Shown in pieces: positions 12,048 to 22,098 of a DNA stretch of 64,000 nucleotides (the stretch's first letter is position 1; each line of letters begins with the position of its first letter). The notes below the pieces were generated by a model, which did not search any database, was not told where the DNA came from, and worked only from the letters and a program-made list of their open reading frames with translations. Both the position numbers and the translations under genes were made by a program. The DNA is from Rhodococcus spongiicola (GTDB lineage Bacteria; Actinomycetota; Actinomycetes; Mycobacteriales; Mycobacteriaceae), in the NCBI RefSeq assembly GCF_004011835.1, contig NZ_RKLN01000003.1:620001-684000 (forward strand). The letters run 5' to 3'.

Positions 12048-13274
12048 TTACCGAGGGTCGGCGGAAAACCCGGCCACGGAGCCGATGACGACGATCGCGG
12101 GCGGGCGGATGTTCTCCTCCCGCACCCGCGTAGCGACGGTCGCGAGGTCGGCCCGCAGCACCCGCTGGGTGCGTCGGGTGCCCTCCTGGATGACCGTGAC
12201 CGGGGTGTCCGCCCGGCGTCCGCCATCCACGAGGACGGTCGCGAACTGTTCGATCCGTTCGACGGCCATGAGCAGCACTATTGTCCCACGCAGCCGCGCG
12301 AGCGCAGCCCAGTCGACGAGCGAGTCCGGATGGTCCGGCGCGACGTGCCCGCTGACGACGACGAACTCGTGAGTGACGCCGCGGTGGGTAACCGGGATCC
12401 CGGCGGCCGAGGGCACCGAGATTGCGCTCGTGATGCCCGGCACAACAGTCACCGGAATCCCGGCCGCCGCACACGCCTCGAGTTCCTCGAAACCGCGGCC
12501 GAAGACGTACGGATCACCCCCTTTGAGCCGGACGACGAACTTGCCGGCCTTCGCGCCGTCGATCAGCGCCGCGTTGATCGCCTCCTGGGCCATCGCACGG
12601 CCGTACGGGATCTTCGCAGCGTCGATCACGTCGACGTGCGGGCCGAGTTCGTCGAGGAGTTCCGGCGGGGCCAGACGGTCGGCGACGACGACGTCGGCGC
12701 GGGCGAGCAGGCGACGACCCCGGACGGTGATGAGATCCGGGTCGCCCGGCCCCGCACCGACGAGAGCGACGCCCGGCGCCGGCGCTTCATCGGTGTCGGT
12801 GACCGCGCCGGACTGCAGCGCCTCTAGCAGCGCGGTGCGGACGGCAGCCGATCGTCGGTGCGCGCCGCCCGCGAGGACGCCGATGCTCAATCCGTCGTAG
12901 GTTCCGGTGGCCGGCGTGACCGCGGTTCCTTCGCGAGCGTTGTCGGCGCGGACGCAAAAGATGCGCTCGCGCTCGGCCTCGGCGACGATCGAGGCGTTGG
13001 TTTCGGGCTCGTCGGTGCACGCCATCGCGTACCAGGCACCGTCCAGATCGCCGTCGCGGTAGTCGCGCAGTTCGAGCGTGACCTCCCCGGCCGCCGCCAT
13101 GCCCTCGACTGCAGGCGTCACCTGGCGGCTGACGATATGGACACGTGCACCGGACGCGACCAGCAGGCCGAGCCGGCGCTGCGCAACTGTGCCGCCGCCG
13201 ACGACCACGACGCGACGGCCCGTCAGGTTGAGTCCGACTAGGTAGCTGGTCACGTCACCGGCGGAAGCAGACAC
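12048..13274 (-). CDS. cysG: Siroheme synthase: precorrin-2 dehydrogenase fused to uroporphyrinogen-III C-methyltransferase
   Basis: Makes precorrin-2 from uroporphyrinogen III with two SAM molecules and oxidises it to sirohydrochlorin, feeding siroheme and cobalamin. The N-terminal half has the NAD-binding VVVVGGGTVAQRR motif; the C-terminal half (from about residue 175) is a SUMT domain with LVGAGPGDPDLITVRG and the downstream VVKGGDP-type region (RLKGGDPYVFGRG). I prefer the GTG at 13274, with GGGGAG 5 bases upstream; an in-frame ATG at 13295 would add seven residues. This gives 408 residues. It lies with cobE, cobB and cobO on the same strand, with 45 bp between it and cobE. Confidence 0.92.
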   Translation of the reverse strand: MSASAGDVTSYLVGLNLTGRRVVVVGGGTVAQRRLGLLVASGARVHIVSRQVTPAVEGMAAAGEVTLELRDYRDGDLDGAWYAMACTDEPETNASIVAEAERERIFCVRADNAREGTAVTPATGTYDGLSIGVLAGGAHRRSAAVRTALLEALQSGAVTDTDEAPAPGVALVGAGPGDPDLITVRGRRLLARADVVVADRLAPPELLDELGPHVDVIDAAKIPYGRAMAQEAINAALIDGAKAGKFVVRLKGGDPYVFGRGFEELEACAAAGIPVTVVPGITSAISVPSAAGIPVTHRGVTHEFVVVSGHVAPDHPDSLVDWAALARLRGTIVLLMAVERIEQFATVLVDGGRRADTPVTVIQEGTRRTQRVLRADLATVATRVREENIRPPAIVVIGSVAGFSADPR

Positions 13275-13319
13275 TCGTCTCCCCGTTCTCCTCATCCAAT
13301 CGCATGTCCGATCGAATGT

Positions 13320-13757
13320 TCACTCGACAGATTCCGAAACACTACGGGCGCTGGCGGCGGTGCCGCCAATAGATCCCGTGGCGGTGCCGCCAATGCAGAC
13401 CGCGGCGGTCACGCCATTCGTCACTCGCTTGGTCAGAACCAGCGGGCCACCGTTCGCGGCGAGCATCGCGGCGGCCTCTGCCACGCTAGGCGTGCCGACC
13501 GCACTCTCGACACCACCTTCGGGGTTCGGCACAGTCACGGCTGCGAGCCGGTCGGCTGGGTAACCGACGAGCACAGCGCCGAGCGCCTCCGCCGCCTCCA
13601 CGAACGCCGGCGCGGACACCTTCCGGTCCAGTGTCGCCAGTACCGCGACCGGTGCACCGCCGCACACCGCCAGAACGGCGGCGACGATGTCGTCGGCGGC
13701 GACTCCGCTGCCGGCACCCACACCGACACAGAGCATATCCACGGGCGGCTTATCCAC
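13320..13757 (-). CDS. cobE: Cobalamin biosynthesis protein CobE / CbiG C-terminal-like
   Basis: A 145-residue protein of the CobE/CbiG C-terminal family, which acts in the ring-contraction stage of corrin synthesis (opening or handling the precorrin-5 lactone). Family marks are GVGAGSGV near the N-terminus, the central ATLDRKVSAPAFVEAAEALG helix, and a Gly/Ala-rich end. The GTG start at 13757 overlaps the cobB stop by 8 bp and has GGAGG 7 bases upstream; reading further upstream would only duplicate cobB bases. Its tight coupling to cobB supports the assignment. The C-terminal repeat GGTATGSIGGTA is low in complexity. Confidence 0.75.
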   Translation of the reverse strand: MDKPPVDMLCVGVGAGSGVAADDIVAAVLAVCGGAPVAVLATLDRKVSAPAFVEAAEALGAVLVGYPADRLAAVTVPNPEGGVESAVGTPSVAEAAAMLAANGGPLVLTKRVTNGVTAAVCIGGTATGSIGGTAASARSVSESVE

Positions 13758-15156
13758 GGGCGGCCTCCACGAAGCGGCGGACGGCCTGCGGGTTGCCTGC
13801 GGGATGGGTGTGCAGGTACGACGCGTGCACCCCGGCCGACGAACCCTCGGACCCACCGACGAAGCCTTCACGAGTCGCCACGGTGTCCCAGGACCGAGCG
13901 GCCCATGCCCGCCAGCCCCAGGCGGGCTGATAGCCGTACGCGGTGTCGACTGCGACCGAGGTGCGGTGGAACTCGTGACCGGTCACGCGGGCTCCGGCGT
14001 CGAACAGCACGGAGTCGGTGACGGCGACGGCCTCGCGGTAGCCGAGGGTCAGCCGCGACCCGAAGCGAGCGTCGACATCGATCACACCGGCCATGGGGTG
14101 GCCGTCCAGGCTGCGGATGAGGTACAGCAGCCCGGCGCACTCTGCGTGGATCGGCGCGCCGTCAGCGGCGAGCTTCCGGACCTGCTGCAGCAGAGCGGTG
14201 TTCGACGACAGTGCCACCGCGTGCTCCTCCGGGAACCCGCCGGGCAGCACCAAACCCGCTGTCCCGGATGGCAGTTCGTCCGCGAGCGGGTCGAAGGTCA
14301 CGACGTCTGCGCCGGCGGCCTCGAGCAGTTCCCGGTGTTCGGCGTAGCCGAAGGTGAATGCGACACCACCGGCGAGGGCGATCACCGGCCGCGAACCGGC
14401 TGGAACTGGTCCGACCTCGGCCACCGGATCCCACGCGGACTCGACGACGGACGATCGTGCCAGCGCACGGATCGCGGTCAGGTCCAGGTGCGCGGTAGCC
14501 AGTTCGGTCATCGCGGCGACGGCGTCGAGGGCGGCATGGCCGTGCTCGACGGCGGGAACGAGACCCAGGTGCCGGGACGGGACCTCGAGTTCGGCCAGGC
14601 GCGGCACCGCCCCGAGGACCGGCAACCCCACCCGCTCGCACGCCTGCCGCAGCACCGCCTCGTGGCGGACGCTGCCGACGCGGTTGAGGATCACCCCGCC
14701 GATGCGGACCGATGGGTCGTAGGTGGAGAACCCTTGAAGGACGGCGGCGAGGCTCTGGCTGTGGCCACGAGCGTCGATCACGAGCACCACCGGAGCACCG
14801 AGGGCCGCAGCGATCCGTGCGGTGGATCCCTCGGCCGACGGCTCGGCCGACCCGGGGTCGATCTTCCCGTCGAACAGACCCATCACGCCCTCGACGACCG
14901 CGATGTCGCTGCCGTCGCTGCCGTGCCGGAAGAGCGGACCGATCCGGTCCGAGCCCACCAGTACGGTGTCGAGGTTGCGCCCCGCCTGTCCGGCGGCGAG
15001 CGCGTGGTACCCGGGGTCGATGTAGTCGGGTCCGACCTTGAACGGCGCCACCCGGTCACCGGCGGCGCGCATCGCACCCACGAGACCCGTGGCGACGGTC
15101 GTCTTGCCGCTGCCCGACGCAGGGGCCGCGACGACGACGGCGGGAGCGGACTTCAC
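13750..15156 (-). CDS. cobB: Cobyrinic acid a,c-diamide synthase
   Basis: ATP- and glutamine-dependent amidation of corrin side chains a and c. It has an N-terminal dethiobiotin-synthetase-like P-loop (ASGSGKTT, residues 13-20) and a C-terminal class I glutamine amidotransferase with the nucleophile in HAECAGLLYL. The start is the GTG at 15156, which overlaps the cobO stop as GTGA; an upstream in-frame ATG lies inside cobO and would add 106 residues of antisense-like sequence. Length is 468 residues, normal for the family. It is translationally coupled to cobO upstream and cobE downstream. Confidence 0.95.
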   Translation of the reverse strand: MKSAPAVVVAAPASGSGKTTVATGLVGAMRAAGDRVAPFKVGPDYIDPGYHALAAGQAGRNLDTVLVGSDRIGPLFRHGSDGSDIAVVEGVMGLFDGKIDPGSAEPSAEGSTARIAAALGAPVVLVIDARGHSQSLAAVLQGFSTYDPSVRIGGVILNRVGSVRHEAVLRQACERVGLPVLGAVPRLAELEVPSRHLGLVPAVEHGHAALDAVAAMTELATAHLDLTAIRALARSSVVESAWDPVAEVGPVPAGSRPVIALAGGVAFTFGYAEHRELLEAAGADVVTFDPLADELPSGTAGLVLPGGFPEEHAVALSSNTALLQQVRKLAADGAPIHAECAGLLYLIRSLDGHPMAGVIDVDARFGSRLTLGYREAVAVTDSVLFDAGARVTGHEFHRTSVAVDTAYGYQPAWGWRAWAARSWDTVATREGFVGGSEGSSAGVHASYLHTHPAGNPQAVRRFVEAARG

Positions 15157-15767
15157 CACTCGATGCCGCGCTGGCCCTTGCGGCCGGCGTCCATGGGGTG
15201 CTTGATCTTCGTCATCTCGGTCACGAGGTCGGCGGCGTCGATCAGCGCCTGCGGTGCGTCCCGGCCGGTGATGACGACGTGTTGGTTCCCGGGGCGCGAT
15301 CGGAGCACCTCGACAACTTCCTCCGTGTTCACCCAACCCCACTTGAGCGGGTAGGTGAACTCGTCGAGCACATAGAAGCGATGCGTTTCGGCCTCGAGGC
15401 GTCGGGTGATCTCGCGCCAGCCCTCGAGCGCGGCGGCGGCGTGGTCCTCCTCGGTCCCGTGCTTGCGGGCCCACGACCAGCCCTCACCCATCTTGTGCCA
15501 GCTGACCGCACCTCCGACGCCGCTGGTCTCGTGCAGTTCGCCGAGCGCGCGGAAGGCGGCCTCCTCGCCGACCTTCCACTTCGCGCTCTTGACGAACTGG
15601 AAGACACCGATGTCGAAACCCTGGTTCCAGGCGCGCAGCGCCATGCCGAACGCGGCGGTCGACTTTCCCTTGCCAGGCCCCGTGTGGACCGCCAGCACCG
15701 GCTGATTGCGGCGCTGACGGGTGGTGAGCCCGTCCGCGGGCACGTTCTCGGGTACGCCCTTCGGCAT
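15153..15767 (-). CDS. cobO: Cob(I)yrinic acid a,c-diamide adenosyltransferase
   Basis: Transfers the adenosyl group from ATP to cob(I)yrinic diamide, the BtuR/CobA/CobO type. It has 204 residues with the P-loop GPGKGKST at 30-37, the family stretch GFDIGVFQFVKSAKW, and FYVLDEFTYPLKWGW, which carries the acidic residues after the second strand. The stop overlaps the cobB start by 4 bp. It follows the chelatase gene by 39 bp. The order chelatase-cobO-cobB is conserved in mycobacteria. Confidence 0.95.
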   Translation of the reverse strand: MPKGVPENVPADGLTTRQRRNQPVLAVHTGPGKGKSTAAFGMALRAWNQGFDIGVFQFVKSAKWKVGEEAAFRALGELHETSGVGGAVSWHKMGEGWSWARKHGTEEDHAAAALEGWREITRRLEAETHRFYVLDEFTYPLKWGWVNTEEVVEVLRSRPGNQHVVITGRDAPQALIDAADLVTEMTKIKHPMDAGRKGQRGIEW

Positions 15768-15806
15768 GTGCAGGTCCCTTTCTCGGACTCGACGACTGCT
15801 GGCGGG

Positions 15807-17753
15807 TCAGGCGGCGGCGCGGACGACGCCGGCCACTTGTTGCGCCGACAGTTCCGCAAGGCGCACGTAGCCGCCGCGCAGGTGGTCTGCCAGTTCGGCG
15901 GCCAGGCCGAGCCGGACCATGCCGGTTTCGCAGTCCACGACTATCGACGCGGCGCCCGTGTCGGCAAGCATGCCCGCGGCCCGCTTCGCGCGCACTACAG
16001 CATCCGTGCCGCCAGTCGCCCGCCCGTCGGTCAGCGACACCACCAGTGCCCGACGACGCGGATCCCGAACCCGCTCGCGCAGCACGACGCTGCGAGCACG
16101 CAGGAACCCCTCGGCGAGGGGGGTGCGGCCTCCGGTCCTCATCGCGCGCAGCCGTCGCACCGCGACCTCGACCGACGACGTGGGCGGAAGCACCAACTCG
16201 GCGTCACGGCCACGGACGGTGACGACGGCTACCTTGTCCCGGCGCTGGTACGCATCCCGCAGCAGCGACACGACGGCCCCGGTCACCGCGGTCAGCCGGT
16301 CGCGCGCGGCCATGGAACCCGACGCGTCCACCACGAACAACACCAGATTGCCCTCACGGCCCTCCCGCACACCACCGCGAATATCACTGGGCGCCAGGCG
16401 CATCGGACCGTTCACACGTCCGCGGGCGGACTGATGTCCGGCAGCCGCGAACAGTGTGCCGACCAAATGCAGACCGCTGCCTCGTTCGGTCGTCGAGCGG
16501 ACGGTGCGGCCGCGGGTGGAGCGGGAGCGGGAGCGACGGCCCGGGGCCCCGTCGCCGACACCAGGGATCTCGAGCAGCCGCGCCCGGAACTGCGGACCGG
16601 GCGCGCCGACCCGTCGTTCCGATCCTTGACCGTTGTCGCGTGACTCCTGTTCGCTGGAACCGTTTTTCGGTGTCTCTTTGGGGGCCTCGTTGGAGGCCTC
16701 GTTCTGGGGCTCGGAGGGGTTCTCGCCGCCACCGGGACCGTCGGGATCGGGCTCGGGATCCTCGTCGGCATCCTCGTTGGCATCCTCGTTAGCGCGGGCG
16801 TCGTTGTCTGCCTTCTCCATCGCGTCGTCGAGCTGCTCGGGGTCGAGCCCAGGCTCGTCGAACGGGTCTCGCCGACGCCGGTGCGGCAACGTCAGTTCCG
16901 CGGCCATCCGCACGTCCTCCTCGGCCACCGCGTCGGCACCCCGCCAGGCGGCGTGTGCGGTCGCGGTCCGGGCCAGGACCAGGTCAGCACGCATGCCCTC
17001 GACGTCGAACGATGCGCACACCGAGGCGATGCGCCGCAGTTCGGTGTCGGACAGTTCGACGCCGTCCACGGCAACCCGGGCGGCGGCGATCCGGCGGGCC
17101 AGGTCGGCGTCCTGCTCGGCGTAGCGTGCAGCGAACAAGTCGGGATCGCGCTCGTAGTCGAGGCGTCGACGCACCACCTCCATGCGCACGTCCACATCTC
17201 GGGACGCGGCGACGTCGACGGCCAGACCGAAGCGATCGAGCAGCTGCGGCCGCAGCTCGCCCTCCTCGGGGTTCATGGTGCCCACGAGAACGAAGCGAGC
17301 TGGGTGTGAGTGCGAGATGCCATCGCGTTCGACGTGGACGCGGCCCATGGCGGCTGCGTCGAGGAGGACGTCGACCAGGTGGTCGTGCAGGAGATTGACC
17401 TCGTCGACGTAGAGCACGCCCTGATGCGCGTCGGCGAGCAAGCCCGGTTGGAAGGCGTGCTCGCCGTCACGGAGCACCTTCTCGAGGTCGATGGAGCCGA
17501 CGACCCGGTCCTCGGTCGCGCCCACCGGCAGTTCGACCAGCCGGGCCCGGCGCCGCTCCCCCGAATGCTCGACTTCGGGTAGCAGCGCGGTGAGCGCCCG
17601 CACGACCGTGGACTTCGCGGTGCCCTTCTCCCCGCGGACCAGCACGCCACCGATGCCGGGGTGGACGGCACACAAGATCAGCGCCAACCGGAGCCGATCC
17701 TGTCCGACTATTGCACTGAATGGGAACCCTGCGGGCTCTGGGTTGTGACGCAA
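15807..17753 (-). CDS. Fused AAA+/VWA metallochelatase subunit (ChlI-ChlD type), probably for cobalt
   Basis: An ATP-driven motor subunit for metal insertion into a tetrapyrrole. Residues 10-310 are a BchI-like AAA+ ATPase with Walker [10 protein letters not shown] (41-49) and Walker [15 protein letters not shown]. Residues 330-400 are an acidic, Pro/Asn/Glu-rich linker. From about 455 there is a VWA domain with a MIDAS DASGS motif ([13 protein letters not shown]) and a later [14 protein letters not shown] and D functions are therefore in one 648-residue chain. The start is a TTG at 17753 with only a weak upstream AAGGGA, so the start is uncertain. No CobN-size partner lies in the window. Position in a cob run argues for cobaltochelatase rather than magnesium chelatase. 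Confidence 0.88.
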   Translation of the reverse strand: MRHNPEPAGFPFSAIVGQDRLRLALILCAVHPGIGGVLVRGEKGTAKSTVVRALTALLPEVEHSGERRRARLVELPVGATEDRVVGSIDLEKVLRDGEHAFQPGLLADAHQGVLYVDEVNLLHDHLVDVLLDAAAMGRVHVERDGISHSHPARFVLVGTMNPEEGELRPQLLDRFGLAVDVAASRDVDVRMEVVRRRLDYERDPDLFAARYAEQDADLARRIAAARVAVDGVELSDTELRRIASVCASFDVEGMRADLVLARTATAHAAWRGADAVAEEDVRMAAELTLPHRRRRDPFDEPGLDPEQLDDAMEKADNDARANEDANEDADEDPEPDPDGPGGGENPSEPQNEASNEAPKETPKNGSSEQESRDNGQGSERRVGAPGPQFRARLLEIPGVGDGAPGRRSRSRSTRGRTVRSTTERGSGLHLVGTLFAAAGHQSARGRVNGPMRLAPSDIRGGVREGREGNLVLFVVDASGSMAARDRLTAVTGAVVSLLRDAYQRRDKVAVVTVRGRDAELVLPPTSSVEVAVRRLRAMRTGGRTPLAEGFLRARSVVLRERVRDPRRRALVVSLTDGRATGGTDAVVRAKRAAGMLADTGAASIVVDCETGMVRLGLAAELADHLRGGYVRLAELSAQQVAGVVRAAA

Positions 17754-17801
17754 CTACCGAGTCCCTTCGCTTCTACCGGGCTTCGACGGAGGGCTCGACC
17801 G

Positions 17802-19334
17802 TCAGGCGGACGCGGACTCGACCACGCGCTCGGCCGTCGGGGGCGTCGCGTCGGCACCGTCGAGCAGGAGCGAACGGTTGCTCCAATCCCAGACCTGCTG
17901 GAAAAGGTCCGGATTGTCCGACAGTTGCACACCCAGCGACGGGACCATCTGCTCGAGCTTCGGCTTCCACGTCTCGAACTCGCGGGGGAAGCAGCGCTGC
18001 AGAACGTCGAGCATTGCGGGAACCGCCGTCGACGCACCGGGGGACGCGCCCAGCAGACCCGCCACGGTGCCGTCCGCAGCATTGACGACGGCAGTGCCGA
18101 ACTCGAGGACGCCGCCGGCGCCCTTCCTGCGGATGACCTGCACGCGCTGACCGGCGGTGATGAGCTCCCAGTCGCCGCCGGTGGCGCGGGGCACGAATTC
18201 GCGCAGAGTCTGGATGCGGTCGAACGGCGTCTGCATCAGCTCACCGATGAGGTACTTGGTCAGCCCCAACTCGGTGATGCCGACGCCGAGCATCGAAGTG
18301 AGGTTGTTCGGCTTTACCGAGCCCGGCAGGTCGGTGACCTTGCCGTTCTTGAGGAACTTGGGCGACCAGCCGGCGTACGGGCCGAAGAGCAGTCCCTCTT
18401 GGCCCCCGATGATGCGGGTGTCGAGGTGCGGCACCGACATCGGAGGTGCACCGACGGCGGCCTTGCCGTACACCTTGGCTCGGTGCTGCGCGATGAGCTC
18501 GGGGTTGGTGCAGCGCAGGAACTGACCGCTGACCGGGAAACCGCCGAAGCCCTTGGCCTCCTTGATGCCCGACTTCTGCAGCAGGTGCAGGGCTCCACCA
18601 CCGGCGCCGATGAACACGAACTTGGCGTTGACCGTCTTCTTGGCGCCAGTGCGAAGGTTCCTCACCTTCACGAGCCAGCTGCCGTCGGCCTGTTTCGTCA
18701 GGTTGCGGACCTCGTGGCCGAAGAACACCTGACCGCCGGATGCGCCGACGTAGCCGAGGAGTTGCTTGGTGAGGGCGCCGAAGTCGACGTCCGTGCCGGA
18801 CTCGGTCCAGTTGAGGCCGACGGGCTCGGAGAAGTCGCGACCCTTGGCCATGAGCGGCAGTCGCTCGGAGAAGAACTCCTCGGACTCCGAGTACTCCATG
18901 CCGGCGAACAGCGGATGGTCGGCGAGCGCGTCGTAGCGGGCGCGTAGGTACTTCACGTTGTCGGCGCCGTGCACGAAACTCACGTGCGGAATCGGGTTGA
19001 TGAACTCCTTGGGATCGGTGAGGATCCCGTTGTCGACGGCGTATGCCCAGAACTGACGAGAGACCTGGAACTGCTCGTTGACGGTGATCGCCTTGCTGAT
19101 GTCGACACCGTTACCCTTGACCGGGGTGTAGTTGAGCTCGCACAGAGCGGAGTGGCCGGTACCCGCGTTGTTCCACGGATCACTGCTCTCTGCGGCGGCG
19201 GCGTCGAGTCGCTCGAATGCTGTGATCGACCAGTCGGGCTGCACCTGACGCAGGATCGCGCCGAGGGTTGCACTCATGATGCCCGCACCCACGAGCACTA
19301 CATCGGTCTTCGCCACTACGTTCTGGTCTGACAC
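17802..19334 (-). CDS. mqo: Malate:quinone oxidoreductase
   Basis: A membrane-associated FAD enzyme that oxidises L-malate to oxaloacetate and reduces quinone, bypassing NAD-dependent malate dehydrogenase. The 510-residue length fits the Mqo family. The N-terminus has the FAD Rossmann motif [17 protein letters not shown] and the family block [35 protein letters not shown] is another Mqo hallmark. The start is GTG at 19334, preceded by AAGGAAG 11 bases upstream. It lies 48 bp upstream of the chelatase gene on the same strand and is divergent from the hydrolase across a 169-bp gap. Confidence 0.96.
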   Translation of the reverse strand: MSDQNVVAKTDVVLVGAGIMSATLGAILRQVQPDWSITAFERLDAAAAESSDPWNNAGTGHSALCELNYTPVKGNGVDISKAITVNEQFQVSRQFWAYAVDNGILTDPKEFINPIPHVSFVHGADNVKYLRARYDALADHPLFAGMEYSESEEFFSERLPLMAKGRDFSEPVGLNWTESGTDVDFGALTKQLLGYVGASGGQVFFGHEVRNLTKQADGSWLVKVRNLRTGAKKTVNAKFVFIGAGGGALHLLQKSGIKEAKGFGGFPVSGQFLRCTNPELIAQHRAKVYGKAAVGAPPMSVPHLDTRIIGGQEGLLFGPYAGWSPKFLKNGKVTDLPGSVKPNNLTSMLGVGITELGLTKYLIGELMQTPFDRIQTLREFVPRATGGDWELITAGQRVQVIRRKGAGGVLEFGTAVVNAADGTVAGLLGASPGASTAVPAMLDVLQRCFPREFETWKPKLEQMVPSLGVQLSDNPDLFQQVWDWSNRSLLLDGADATPPTAERVVESASA

Positions 19335-19503
19335 TGGAGAATCGACTTCCTTGTCTGTTCACACGCGACCTGCTTGGCACGCATCGCCCGCTCAGCGGGA
19401 GCCGGAACAGACCGCATTTCGGGCGCTTGTGGCGCTTAGGTTACCTGTGCGTCACCTCCCCCAATTGTGCCCCTCGCACACGGCTTCGTTCGACCAATAG
19501 AGT

Positions 19504-20538
19504 GTGATGGTGACTACGTGGGTTCCCGACGTCCTGGGTGACGGATATCAGCAGCTGACAATCCCCTTGGGTGCCGATCCGGACGGGGAGGGCGATGCCG
19601 AGGCCACCCTGGTCCGGTACCAGCCCTCCGAGATCACCGGCACCCGGGCGGTACTGTACGTCCACGGGTTCACCGACTACTTCTTCCAACAGCATCTGGC
19701 CGAGCACTTCGCCGAGCAGGGCTACTCGTTTTTCGCTCTCGACCTGCGTAAATGCGGACGTGCCCTGCGCCCCGGACAAACCCCGCACTTCGTCACCGAC
19801 CTGAGGATGTACGACGCAGAGCTGAACGAGGCGCTTCGCCTGGTGCGTGAACAGATCAGCGGTGGCCAAGTGCTGCTGGTCGCGCATTCGACCGGCGGCC
19901 TGATCTTGCCGTTGTGGCTGGACCGGCTCGAGCGCAAGCCCGGCGGATCCGCGGGCGCAGGTGTGGGCGGACTCATCCTCAACAGTCCTTGGTTCGACCT
20001 GCACGGGCCCGCAGTCTTGCGCAGCGCGGGTACCACCGCGGCGATCGACGCGCTCGGACGAGTGTCGAGCAAGAGGCCCGTCCCCCTGCAGAGGCTCGAC
20101 ACTTACGGCTCGAGCCTGCACGTCGACGCGAACGGCGAATGGGAATACGACCTCGACTGGAAGCCCCTGAAGGGCTTCCCGATCACGTTCGGCTGGCTGC
20201 GTGCGATCCGGCGCGGCCACGCGCGGCTGCACCAGGGCCTCGATGTCGGCGTCCCGTCACTGATCCTGCGGTCGAAACAGACGGTGCGCGCGCCCAGCTA
20301 CCACCCGACCGTCGACGAGGCCGACGCCATCCTCGACGTCGACCAGATCGCGCGCTGGGCCGGTTGCCTCGGCAACCGCACGACGATCGTGCCGATCGAA
20401 GGCGCCCGCCACGACGTGTTCCTGTCCACCGCGAAGCCGCTCGCCGCCGCGTTCCACGAAGTGGACCTGTGGCTGGCCTGGCTGCACGCGCACCACCTCA
20501 CGGACGCCGAGACCCGGGAGACGGAGGCTTCCGCGTGA
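19504..20538 (+). CDS. Alpha/beta hydrolase (serine aminopeptidase S33-like fold)
   Basis: A predicted cytoplasmic serine hydrolase of unknown substrate, 344 residues, with no signal peptide. The fold shows an oxyanion HGF motif ([12 protein letters not shown], about residue 60), the nucleophile elbow VAHSTGG (about 125), and a late Asp/His pair including EGARHDVFL. The start is GTG 19504 or the adjacent ATG 19507; no strong ribosome site separates them. It overlaps mtr by 4 bp, so the two are probably co-translated. The same pairing with mtr occurs in M. tuberculosis (Rv2854-Rv2855, from memory). A link to mycothiol is only suggested by that context. Confidence 0.8.
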   Translation: MMVTTWVPDVLGDGYQQLTIPLGADPDGEGDAEATLVRYQPSEITGTRAVLYVHGFTDYFFQQHLAEHFAEQGYSFFALDLRKCGRALRPGQTPHFVTDLRMYDAELNEALRLVREQISGGQVLLVAHSTGGLILPLWLDRLERKPGGSAGAGVGGLILNSPWFDLHGPAVLRSAGTTAAIDALGRVSSKRPVPLQRLDTYGSSLHVDANGEWEYDLDWKPLKGFPITFGWLRAIRRGHARLHQGLDVGVPSLILRSKQTVRAPSYHPTVDEADAILDVDQIARWAGCLGNRTTIVPIEGARHDVFLSTAKPLAAAFHEVDLWLAWLHAHHLTDAETRETEASA

Positions 20539-21953
20539 CCCACTTCGACATCGCGATCATCGGCACCGGATCCGGCAACTCGATCCTCGACGAACGCTTC
20601 GACCGCAAGAAGGTCGCGATTCTCGAAGAAGGAACCTTCGGCGGCACCTGCCTCAATGTCGGCTGCATCCCGACCAAGATGTACGTCTACGCCGCAGAAG
20701 TGGCGCGGACGATCACCGAGTCGTCGAAGCTCGGCGTCGACGCAACCCTCGACGACGTGCGCTGGCACGACATCGTCAAGCGTGTCTTCGGCCGGATCGA
20801 CCCGATCTCGGCGGGCGGCGAGCGGTACCGGACCAACGACTGCGCGAACGTGACCGTGTACCGCGGGCACGCCCGGTTCGTCGGAGCGCGGACCATCGAC
20901 ACCGGCACCGGTGAGGTCATCACCGCCGACCAGGTCGTCATCGCGGCGGGCTCGCGGCCCACCATCCCAGCCGAGATCCTCGACGCCGGCGTTCGCTATC
21001 ACACCAACGACGACATCATGCGCCTGCCGGCACTGCCGGAGCGGCTGGTGATCCTCGGATCCGGGTTCATCGCGGCCGAATTCGCGCACGTGTTCTCCGC
21101 GCTGGGCGTCCAGGTATCGATCCTCGGTCGCAGCGAGCGTCTGCTGCGGCATCTGGACCGCGACATCTCGGATTGGTTCACCGAACTCGCACACCGCAAG
21201 TGGGACGTACACCTGGGCAACCCCATGGTCGCCGCCCGGGCGGCTGACCGCGGCGGTGCCGGCATCCAGATCGAACTATCGGACGGCACCGTCGTCGCCG
21301 GTGACGAACTGCTGGTTGCGGTGGGTCGGACCCCGAACGGCGACCGTCTCGACGCCGCGCTCGGTGGTGTCGCGGTCGACGAGTCCTGCCGGGTGATCGT
21401 GGACGAGTACCAGCGCACCACCGCCGAGGGGGTCTTCGCCCTCGGCGACGTCTCGTCGCCCTACCAACTCAAACACGTTGCGAACCATGAGATGCGGGTG
21501 GTCCAGCACAACCTGTTGCACGACGCCTGGAAGGACACTGACGCCTGGGACAACACTGCGGTCGACTCGGTTTCACGCTTGCGCCGCACCGATCACCGAT
21601 TCGTACCCTCGGCAGTGTTCACCGACCCGCAGATCGCCGAGGTGGGAATGACCGAGGAGCAGGCCCGCGAGGCCGGCCTGGACATCACAGTCAAGGTGCA
21701 GAACTACAGCGACGTCGCGTACGGCTGGGCGATGGAGGACGACGAGGGCTTCTGTAAGGTGATCGCCGAGCGCGGCACCGGCCGACTGCTCGGCGCGCAC
21801 GTCATCGGAGCCCAGGCCCCCACCGTGATTCAGCCACTGATCCAGGCAATGAGCTTCGGGTTGTCCGCACAGGACATGGCCACCGGCCAGTACTGGATCC
21901 ACCCGGCGTTGCCCGAAGTCGTCGAGAATGCGTTGCTCGGTCTCGATATCTGA
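20535..21953 (+). CDS. mtr: Mycothione reductase
   Basis: A FAD/NADPH disulfide reductase that regenerates mycothiol, the actinobacterial glutathione analogue. From the GTG at 20535, which overlaps the previous stop as GTGA, it is 472 residues. Residues 5-15 form the FAD motif ([11 protein letters not shown]). The redox pair is C39 and C44 in [13 protein letters not shown]. The NADPH-binding motif [18 protein letters not shown] lies mid-chain, and the C-terminal His-Glu base occurs in [12 protein letters not shown]. The N-terminal spacing GTGSGNS fits Mtr better than glutathione reductase or lipoamide dehydrogenase. Confidence 0.94.
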   Translation: MTHFDIAIIGTGSGNSILDERFDRKKVAILEEGTFGGTCLNVGCIPTKMYVYAAEVARTITESSKLGVDATLDDVRWHDIVKRVFGRIDPISAGGERYRTNDCANVTVYRGHARFVGARTIDTGTGEVITADQVVIAAGSRPTIPAEILDAGVRYHTNDDIMRLPALPERLVILGSGFIAAEFAHVFSALGVQVSILGRSERLLRHLDRDISDWFTELAHRKWDVHLGNPMVAARAADRGGAGIQIELSDGTVVAGDELLVAVGRTPNGDRLDAALGGVAVDESCRVIVDEYQRTTAEGVFALGDVSSPYQLKHVANHEMRVVQHNLLHDAWKDTDAWDNTAVDSVSRLRRTDHRFVPSAVFTDPQIAEVGMTEEQAREAGLDITVKVQNYSDVAYGWAMEDDEGFCKVIAERGTGRLLGAHVIGAQAPTVIQPLIQAMSFGLSAQDMATGQYWIHPALPEVVENALLGLDI

Positions 21954-22037
21954 GCTGTTGCTCAGCGGCTGGGTTCCTCCCACCACCGGACCCCTCGCAC
22001 AGGGTGTCCGATAGCCTCGAGAAGGCGCCATTCCGAG

Positions 22038-22056
22038 GGCTGAGCAAGACTCAGCC
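22038..22056. terminator. Candidate stem-loop between convergent genes
   Basis: Seven-base perfect stem GGCTGAG/CTCAGCC with a 5-base loop CAAGA, lying between the ends of mtr and the convergent unknown gene at 22099. There is no T-run on either side, so it could be a weak or Rho-assisted terminator, or chance. Confidence 0.35.
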
Positions 22057-22098
22057 ACAGGCCTTGGTTGCGGTTCCGGGTTGGCCGATCGAGTCGCT

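Noticed and set aside
10855-12372. Long open frame antisense to the exporter and cysG (similar ones at 13687-15354 and 27670-29835)
   Set aside because: It mirrors real genes in a high-GC genome, has biased Arg/Asp/Glu/Gly composition, no ribosome site and no family features.
12048-19334. Cobalamin riboswitch in the cob run
   Set aside because: Genes are packed with gaps of 48 bp or less and no B12-box-like sequence was seen.
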